Shown here in pieces: positions 1-3,975 of a DNA stretch of 8,916 nucleotides. The stretch is from an uncultured Clostridia bacterium (GTDB taxonomy: Bacteria; Bacillota; Clostridia; Christensenellales; UBA1242). The DNA is taken from the NCBI GenBank assembly GCA_934747805.1, contig CAKVHC010000016.1:1-8916 (forward strand), written 5' to 3'. How positions within the stretch are numbered: position 1 is the first letter of the stretch; every line of letters starts with the position of its first letter. Below the pieces are notes generated by a model. That model saw nothing but the letters and a program-made list of their open reading frames with translations. It ran no database searches and was not told the origin of the DNA. The position numbers and the translations under genes were made by a program.

Positions 1-333
<333 letters not shown>

Positions 334-431
334 ACAATTTATTTTGAAATTATCAAGTTATACACAAAGATTCAAAATCGTCCTACTTTTAGTAATGTGC
401 AGTTGTGATTGTACTTAAAGACAATCAACCA
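334..431 (+). other. 23S-5S internal transcribed spacer
   Basis: This is an AT-rich spacer of just under 100 bases with no tRNA. Two inverted repeats are visible. ATCACAA at the 23S terminus (331-337) is complementary to TTGTGAT (403-409). TGATTGT (406-412) is complementary to ACAATCA (421-427) around an 8-base loop, giving a hairpin directly before 5S. The two pairings overlap and so are mutually exclusive. Hairpins at this place commonly serve in rRNA precursor processing; that role is inferred here. Confidence 0.6.
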
Positions 432-549
432 TGATGGTGATTAAGACTGAGGGGTTCCACCTGTTCTCATCCCGAACACAGAAGTTAAGACCTCATACGC
501 CGAAAATACTCAGCGGAAGACTGCTTGGTAAGATAGGTAGTTGCCATCA
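432..549 (+). rRNA. 5S ribosomal RNA (complete)
   Basis: This is a complete 5S rRNA of about 118 nt. Landmarks are the conserved CCACCTG (457-463), CATCCCGAACACAGAAGTTAAG (468-489) and CGCC (498-501) blocks. The terminal helix I pairs TGATGGTGAT (432-441) with GTTGCCATCA (540-549) over ten pairs, including G-U pairs, and this sets both ends. The helix IV arm is short: AGCGG (512-516) pairs with CTGCT (521-525), closed by an AAGA loop. The sequence is divergent from Bacillus and Clostridium 5S but structurally complete, so it is probably functional. Fragments of this gene recur downstream in both orientations. Confidence 0.93.
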
Positions 550-553
550 ACAA
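515..553 (+). repeat. 39-bp direct repeat, copy 1 (3' part of the genuine 5S)
   Basis: This stretch runs from helix IV to just past the 5S 3' end. It is repeated with no mismatch at 641-679, an offset of 126 bases. Its last 19 bases (535-553) also recur at 844-862. Confidence 0.95.
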
Positions 554-556
554 GAT

Positions 557-586
557 AAGATAGGTTTGAGTACCTATCTTTTTTTA
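557..586 (+). terminator. Intrinsic terminator of the rRNA operon
   Basis: AAGATAGGT (557-565) pairs perfectly with ACCTATCTT (572-580) around a TTGAGT loop and runs straight into a T tract. It lies 8 bases after the 5S 3' end, where an rrn terminator is expected. The rising arm repeats AAGATAGGT from inside 5S (530-538), so the falling arm could in principle also pair with the 5S body. Confidence 0.9.
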
Positions 587-590
587 CGTT

Positions 591-608
591 CAGTCTTACG
601 CTGAGTAT
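591..608 (-). repeat. Inverted copy of an internal 5S segment
   Basis: Read on the minus strand, this 18-base stretch matches 5S positions 506-523 (helix IV region) at 17 of 18 bases. The same inverted segment recurs at 900-917 within the second copy of the 98-bp repeat. A read-through transcript could therefore pair this stretch with helix IV of the upstream 5S. Confidence 0.75.
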
Positions 609-640
609 GGATACGAACGAAGTGAGTTCAAACGAAGAAA

Positions 641-679
641 GGAAGACTGCTTGGTAAGATAGGTAGTTGCCATCAACAA
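641..679 (+). pseudogene. 5S rRNA 3' fragment (39-bp direct repeat, copy 2)
   Basis: This is identical over 39 bases to 515-553. It carries only the last 35 or so bases of 5S plus a few trailer bases; helices II and III and the 5' strand of helix I are missing. It cannot fold as 5S and is best read as a truncated 5S copy. It is followed four bases later by its own intrinsic terminator, which differs in sequence from the terminator after the real 5S. Confidence 0.88.
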
Positions 680-682
680 TGT

Positions 683-708
683 AAAGCGAACGAAAGTTCG
701 CTTTTTTT
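683..708 (+). terminator. Intrinsic terminator after the second 5S fragment
   Basis: AAAGCGAAC (683-691) pairs perfectly with GTTCGCTTT (696-704-adjacent, ending at 703-704) around a GAAA tetraloop, followed by a run of seven T (702-708). The stem has no similarity to the terminators at 557 and 867, although the 5S-derived sequence before it is identical. Confidence 0.88.
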
Positions 709-718
709 ATACTTAGTA

Positions 719-733
719 AACTACCTATCTTAC
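719..733 (-). repeat. Inverted copy of the 5S 3' strand (15 bp)
   Basis: AACTACCTATCTTAC is the perfect reverse complement of 654-668 in the second 5S fragment, and equally of 528-542 in the genuine 5S. With 654-668 it can form a 15-bp stem enclosing the terminator hairpin at 683-708. Confidence 0.8.
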
Positions 734-742
734 ACATAGGGC

Positions 743-769
743 TCCCATGAGTGCTTGCACGAAGTGGGA
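743..769 (+). other. Imperfect hairpin, function unknown
   Basis: TCCCA (743-747) can pair with TGGGA (765-769), and inside it GTGC (751-754) with GCAC (757-760). The two stems are separated by an asymmetric internal loop, TGA against GAAG. There is no T tract, so it is not a terminator. It could be part of a small structured RNA or simply a repeat remnant. Confidence 0.45.
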
Positions 770-843
770 AAAGGAAAAACTGAGCGAGAGAGCGTAATTT
801 GCGAGTAAAGCGAGCAAAGAGCGACGAGTGAGTGTTTTGACGC

Positions 844-941
844 AGGTAGTTGCCATCAACAAATTGAGATAGGTTTGAGTACCTATCTTTTTTTTCGTCC
901 AGTCTTACGCTGAGTATGGATACGAACGAAGTGAGTTCAAA
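844..941 (+). repeat. 98-bp direct repeat, copy 2 (5S end, terminator and tail)
   Basis: This is the second copy of 535-632, about 95% identical. It starts abruptly within the 5S 3' end: only 19 bases of 5S-like sequence are kept, and the preceding bases (up to 843) are unrelated to 5S. It includes a working-looking terminator and the same tail, whose last shared bases are GTTCAAA (935-941). Confidence 0.9.
867..895 (+). terminator. Intrinsic terminator, third in series
   Basis: AGATAGGT (867-874) pairs with ACCTATCT (881-888) around a TTGAGT loop and leads into eight T (888-895). It is a near-copy of the terminator at 557-586. Confidence 0.87.
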
Positions 942-974
942 TGCAATAGTTCTTCTGAGCGTAAATATATAAAC

Positions 975-998
975 AAAAAAGAGAGCGTTGGCTCTCTA
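975..998 (-). terminator. Intrinsic terminator of the minus-strand hydrolase-like gene
   Basis: On the minus strand GAGAGC (996-991) and GCTCTC (986-981) form a stem with a CAAC loop, followed by six T (980-975). The stop codon TAG (998-996) is partly inside the stem, so termination is tightly coupled to the gene end. In the plus direction the hairpin is followed by TATTTT, so weak activity in both directions is possible. Confidence 0.85.
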
Positions 999-2210
999 TT
1001 TTGTATTAACATTTTTAGTTTCAAAGTTTTTGTAGATAGACATTAGTTCAGTTTGTAAATCGGAAAGTGGCATCTTTGGAATGTAGTTTTTCGATTTTGC
1101 ATTTTTAAGGCTATTTTCTACCGAACGGCAGAGTGACCAAGCGACCATTTGAGAAATTGCGTCGTATATTGGGCTACTCTTTTTGAGAATGTCCCAATCT
1201 AAATCTCTGTCAAGATTGCCGAAAAAATGCTCAGGGTCGTGGTTTACAAAATCCGGGGTTGGTTCGCCAGTCAAATAGGTAAATTCCAAAGCATCCTTTT
1301 CGGCAACATTACCAAATAGATCAGGTGCATATTTTTGACCAAAAGCCAAATCTCCACATTTGGATAATCTTGTTTTCAGTTTGATATTATTTGCTTCCAT
1401 TTCTTTGCGTATTTTGTTTATGCTACCGATTTTATAATCATTAGCGGCGTAAAAATACACTGATGGAATAGTTCTTACGTAACGTTTTCTGGCGAAAGAA
1501 ACGTGCATCATACTGTTCAATATTTGATTGATAGATTCGTCGGTGAAATCGTGTGATTTCAAATTCTCTTTGAATGATTTTATAATTTCGTTTAGGGCTT
1601 GAGCGCCGTAGCAATAGGTGAAGAAGGTGATTTGTGATATATTTTTGCAGCACGTTTCGGTTGGCAAGGCGTTACCGTCCTTGTCTAAGCAACGTGGCAT
1701 AAGAATTGCGTTAGTGAATTGATTAACATCTCGCTCGTCCAAGTCGTTAGATATGCCAGTGCTCACCGCTTTTGGAAACTCTCTCGCATAGTCGTCAAGG
1801 TTTGGATACGTTTTATCAAACTCTTCATCATCTGGGCAATATAAGTAACTTTTGTCCTTTCCGTAGGCACAACCTAATAGTTCGATGTTCTCGATTGGTG
1901 TGGACTTTTCCAATAACAATCCCAAACTTGTTTCCACACGTTTGCAAAAACCGTTTGCTTCGGCGTCGTTATTTGTGCCATTGCCACTAAGGCAAACCAC
2001 CATTGGCTTGTCTGTTGAATAATTCTTTAAATCAATATTCTCCCAGTGATTTTCCTTTTCCAAATTGCGCTTGCCCCACCTAGTCCTTCTTCTCTTTTTG
2101 GGGCGTCTAAAACCACACTGTTTGCACAACTCCAAAGGGTTAACATAGGGCGGAGTATATATTTTGGTGAGAAAATCGTCAAGTTTGGCTTTGATTTCTT
2201 CTTTTGTCAT
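996..2210 (-). CDS. Putative alpha/beta-hydrolase-like protein with a Cys nucleophile motif; function unknown
   Basis: This encodes 404 aa starting at the ATG at 2210. That start is preferred because AAGGAGA lies 7 bases upstream and a good promoter lies just beyond; the open frame extends to 2312, but the extra codons overlap that promoter. I do not recognise a named family. Visible features are a CxxC pair (Cys29, Cys32), a very basic stretch at 35-48 (RRPKKRRRTRWGKR), and a beta-strand-like segment ending in SGNGTNND (75-82). TYCYGAQ at 198-204 resembles a nucleophile elbow with Cys200, like the Cys of dienelactone hydrolases, but Thr replaces the usual first Gly. A strand ending in AAND (255-258) could supply an acid, Asp258. 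NHDPEH (323-328) could supply the His. The order Cys-Asp-His fits the alpha/beta hydrolase fold, but this is inference from motifs. There is no signal peptide or membrane segment, so it is probably cytoplasmic. It is divergent from the regulator gene at 2481. Confidence 0.85.
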   Translation of the reverse strand: MTKEEIKAKLDDFLTKIYTPPYVNPLELCKQCGFRRPKKRRRTRWGKRNLEKENHWENIDLKNYSTDKPMVVCLSGNGTNNDAEANGFCKRVETSLGLLLEKSTPIENIELLGCAYGKDKSYLYCPDDEEFDKTYPNLDDYAREFPKAVSTGISNDLDERDVNQFTNAILMPRCLDKDGNALPTETCCKNISQITFFTYCYGAQALNEIIKSFKENLKSHDFTDESINQILNSMMHVSFARKRYVRTIPSVYFYAANDYKIGSINKIRKEMEANNIKLKTRLSKCGDLAFGQKYAPDLFGNVAEKDALEFTYLTGEPTPDFVNHDPEHFFGNLDRDLDWDILKKSSPIYDAISQMVAWSLCRSVENSLKNAKSKNYIPKMPLSDLQTELMSIYKNFETKNVNTK

Positions 2211-2217
2211 TGATAAG

Positions 2218-2224
2218 TCTCCTT
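2218..2224 (-). promoter_or_regulatory. Ribosome binding site deciding the start at 2210
   Basis: On the minus strand the sequence reads AAGGAGA, 7 bases before the ATG. It is the only strong Shine-Dalgarno sequence in the first part of the frame, which argues against the longer N-terminus. Confidence 0.85.
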
Positions 2225-2237
2225 TTGATATATTTTT

Positions 2238-2266
2238 ATTATACATTACTCTGAATGAAATTGCAA
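2238..2266 (-). promoter_or_regulatory. Promoter of the minus-strand hydrolase-like gene
   Basis: On the minus strand TTGCAA (2266-2261) and a consensus TATAAT (2243-2238) are separated by 17 bases. The expected transcript start is near 2231, giving a 5' leader of about 20 bases that contains the ribosome binding site. The -10 box is perfect; the -35 box matches TTGACA at four of six positions. Confidence 0.75.
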
Positions 2267-2370
2267 GGTTATTTATAGTTCGGTCAAACTTGAAGATACC
2301 ATTTGATTGCAAGCAATTCTATTTTCATCATAAATAGGTTAAAAAAAGTGGTTCAAATTATACAATCCGA

Positions 2371-2385
2371 TGCATAAATTATGCA
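2371..2385. promoter_or_regulatory. Palindromic candidate operator between the divergent genes
   Basis: TGCATAA (2371-2377) and TTATGCA (2379-2385) are perfect inverted arms around a single A. The site lies between the two start codons, about 95 bases before the regulator start at 2481. XRE-family proteins bind such short dyads as dimers, so autoregulation by the adjacent gene is a reasonable inference. A second, shorter dyad, ATTGC-AA-GCAAT, lies at 2306-2317. Confidence 0.5.
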
Positions 2386-2470
2386 ATGTATTAAACTTCA
2401 AATTTCCACTTATTGAAATTAGTCGGTGATTTATGTTGACTTTATTTCCGTTAGGTGTAAAAATGTATTT

Positions 2471-2477
2471 AGGAGAG
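2471..2477 (+). promoter_or_regulatory. Ribosome binding site deciding the start at 2481
   Basis: AGGAGAG sits 3 to 5 bases before the ATG at 2481. The upstream in-frame ATG at 2433 has no comparable site, so the shorter protein is preferred. Confidence 0.85.
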
Positions 2478-2480
2478 ATT

Positions 2481-3671
2481 ATGAACGAGAAAATCAGAGA
2501 ATTACGTTTGAAAAACGGCGTATCAAAGACACAACTTGCCAAAGCTTTGGAAATCAGCCCGTATGAATACCAAAAGATTGAGAACGGCGAGCAGAAGCCA
2601 ACAAATGCGCAGTTGAAAAAGATTGCATTCATCTATAACATTGATTTGGAAACTCTTACTAATGTTGAAGCAGACAACAATGCACAAGAGATAAGCAGAG
2701 AAAATAAAGTGTCACCGATTGATAACAGACCATCGCAGACCGATACCGTGCCTGTAAAAGCTTCAAAGCCGGCAACTGAAATGACCGCTGGAAGAAAAAC
2801 GCTGACAATTTTCAATATGATTTTATCTGCCGTGGGTTGCATACTTTTTATGCTGCCACTTATCGAAAGAGAAGGTGTTAAATATGGCTACATCGACTTT
2901 TTAAACGCCGGCACACAAGCAATGTACAAAGTTTGTGCCATTATTATGCTCGTAGTTTTGCTCTACACTTTTATACATAACGCTTTGCAAGTTATATCTT
3001 ATGACATAGCCACATCAAAATACGTGCAGACTGGTAGTGCTGTTTGTATGATTGCCAACTGTATTTCCAGTGTATATTTACTCATTGTGCTTTACGAAAT
3101 TCACACCCCATTCACCATTGTTTATTCGTTGTTGCAGTCAGCAATTTGCGTGTTGAGCATTCTAAGCTATGTGGTGGTGGGCAAGGATGACAAACATAAA
3201 ATCAATCCAACCTATCACTCATCAAAGGCACTAAACATTGCCATATATTGCTTTACTATTGCCATTGCAGTGTTTGCCGTTTTGCCAATCTGCGAAGTGA
3301 TGACAGGCGACACAGTCGCTTTCATTAAACTATTTGACTATGTAGCTTATGACTATCAAAAAATCGCTTTGGCATTGATGCTGATAACCGTTGTTTATTC
3401 ATTCGTTCACGCACTCTTGGTAATTGTCAGCAACAAACTTGCTAGTTGGAAATACTCCAAAATCGGTTGGGAAATCAACTTTATGGTTGGACTTGTCGGC
3501 ACAGTTCTTATGTTCGTGTTTGCAGGGTTCTACACTGCTGATTATGGCAATTCAATTCGCATCTGGTATGTTTGGGTTATGGCGTGTGCATATCTCGTGC
3601 TCACTATGCTTGCAATCCTCACTTACATTAAAACAATAAGAATCGAAGATTACAACAGAAAAGTTGAATAA
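2481..3671 (+). CDS. XRE-family helix-turn-helix protein with eight predicted membrane segments
   Basis: This encodes 396 aa. Residues 3-60 form a classic XRE/HTH_3 domain, with IRELRLKNGVSKTQLAKAL leading into the recognition part ISPYEYQKIENGEQKP. A polar, Ser/Pro/Thr-containing linker follows (about 61-104). Hydrophobic segments lie at about 107-127, 150-172, 186-206, 211-234, 250-272, 293-316, 331-351 and 361-384, so it is an integral membrane protein with its DNA-binding domain in the cytoplasm. The first four and last four segments resemble each other. Matching landmarks are LPLIE (125-129) against LPICE (268-272), and YTFIHNALQVIS (162-173) against YSFVHALLVIVS (306-317), which suggests an internal duplication. 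There is no known enzymatic domain. A membrane-anchored transcription regulator that senses a membrane or envelope state is the simplest reading. It is probably paired with the divergent gene ending at 996. A terminator follows within 40 bases, so it is monocistronic. Confidence 0.88.
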   Translation: MNEKIRELRLKNGVSKTQLAKALEISPYEYQKIENGEQKPTNAQLKKIAFIYNIDLETLTNVEADNNAQEISRENKVSPIDNRPSQTDTVPVKASKPATEMTAGRKTLTIFNMILSAVGCILFMLPLIEREGVKYGYIDFLNAGTQAMYKVCAIIMLVVLLYTFIHNALQVISYDIATSKYVQTGSAVCMIANCISSVYLLIVLYEIHTPFTIVYSLLQSAICVLSILSYVVVGKDDKHKINPTYHSSKALNIAIYCFTIAIAVFAVLPICEVMTGDTVAFIKLFDYVAYDYQKIALALMLITVVYSFVHALLVIVSNKLASWKYSKIGWEINFMVGLVGTVLMFVFAGFYTADYGNSIRIWYVWVMACAYLVLTMLAILTYIKTIRIEDYNRKVE

Positions 3672-3710
3672 CGCAATAATCAAGAGTGCAGTGACACCGA
3701 ATCTTAATAA

Positions 3711-3736
3711 AAGAGAGCCATTAGGCTCTTTTTTTT
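3711..3736 (+). terminator. Intrinsic terminator of the membrane regulator gene
   Basis: AGAGCC (3714-3719) pairs with GGCTCT (3724-3729) around an ATTA loop, and the stem can be extended by A-T and G-U pairs. It runs into eight T (3729-3736). It insulates rpoB from the upstream gene. The ten bases AAAAGAGAGC (3709-3718) also occur in the terminator at the other end of the islet (977-986). Confidence 0.9.
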
Positions 3737-3975
3737 ATTGCCACTATGCAGTATATGTTGAATTGTATTAATTACGTCAAATAACACCTCATATCAAAAA
3801 TAAGGCACAATTGTCAAACAATTTTAGTTAATTTACTAAAAACCGTTGACAGTTTGATTAAATTATGATAAATTAGTTCAGTCAAATATTATGCGGTGGA
3901 ATGCCCTTTACTGACTTGTATGGGTGAAAAATAGTGGTCCTAAGCATAAAAACAACTAAATATAGGGAGCGTTAA
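3737..3975 (+). other. Intergenic and leader region before rpoB
   Basis: About 240 AT-rich bases without a gene. They hold the rpoB promoter (3846-3874) and, just upstream of it, an inverted repeat, TTTTAGT (3822-3828) against ACTAAAA (3835-3841). The predicted leader of about 95 bases contains only weak 5-bp complementarities, for example TCAGT (3878-3882) with ACTGA (3910-3914). No recognisable riboswitch and no ribosomal-protein gene was seen. Confidence 0.6.
3846..3874 (+). promoter_or_regulatory. Promoter of rpoBC with extended -10
   Basis: A consensus -35 TTGACA (3846-3851) is followed after 17 bases by TAAATT (3869-3874), with TG at 3866-3867 giving an extended -10 element (TGn). Transcription should begin near 3881. 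The strong -35 and the TG suggest a housekeeping sigma-A promoter of good strength, independent of the upstream gene, which ends in a terminator. Confidence 0.72.

Larger units (their letters stand above)
535..632 (+). repeat. 98-bp direct repeat, copy 1
   Basis: This covers the last bases of 5S, the rrn terminator and about 50 bases beyond it. By hand alignment it matches 844-941 at a constant offset of 309 with 5 mismatches and no gap. The mismatches fall at the edge of the terminator stem and just after the T tract; the stem itself and the downstream tail are conserved. Confidence 0.9.
550..974. other. Gene-free region made of 5S-derived repeats and terminators
   Basis: No credible protein gene was seen on either strand. 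The block holds three consecutive modules. Each starts with the 3' end of 5S (the genuine gene, then copies beginning at 641 and 844), and each is followed closely by an intrinsic terminator (557-586, 683-708, 867-895). Short inverted pieces of 5S lie at 591-608, 719-733 and 900-917. From about 773 to 843 the sequence is rich in GAGCG/GCGAG words with no recognisable identity. Likely origins are repeated recombination among rRNA operon ends or insertions at the 5S 3' end; which of these applies is unknown. Confidence 0.75.

Noticed and set aside
334..431. tRNA gene in the 23S-5S spacer
   Set aside because: There is no cloverleaf, no TTCGA-type T loop and no CCA end; the spacer is too short and AT-rich.
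510..737. Minus-strand open frame of 75 codons with an internally repeated peptide
   Set aside because: The peptide repeat is only the translation of the duplicated 5S 3' ends and the frame overlaps the genuine 5S gene; it lacks a plausible ribosome binding site.
743..769. Kink-turn in the hairpin with the TGA/GAAG internal loop
   Set aside because: The internal loop has G and A bases on both strands, but the size and arrangement do not match the kink-turn consensus well enough.
515..941. CRISPR-like or tandem array reading of the repeats
   Set aside because: Repeats are of unequal length, at offsets of 126 and 309, are derived from 5S and have no regular spacers.
1063..1108. Basic stretch PKKRRR of the minus-strand protein as a nuclear localisation signal
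   Set aside because: The stretch (which lies near 2070-2106, not here) resembles one, but there is no secretion signal or host-directed context; general nucleic-acid or membrane affinity is the simpler reading.
2211..2312. N-terminal extension of the minus-strand gene (34 codons)
   Set aside because: It overlaps the TTGCAA-17-TATAAT promoter, while a strong AAGGAGA site fits the ATG at 2210.
2436..2463. TTGACT with TAAAAA as a promoter for the regulator gene
   Set aside because: Transcription would start within or next to the ribosome binding site, leaving no usable leader.
2433..2480. Upstream start for the membrane regulator (16 extra codons)
   Set aside because: There is no good binding site before 2433; AGGAGAG stands right before 2481, and the HTH domain begins normally from there.
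3864..3869. TATGAT as the rpoB -10 box
   Set aside because: It lies only 12 bases after the TTGACA; TAAATT at 3869-3874 has a 17-base spacer and a TGn extension.
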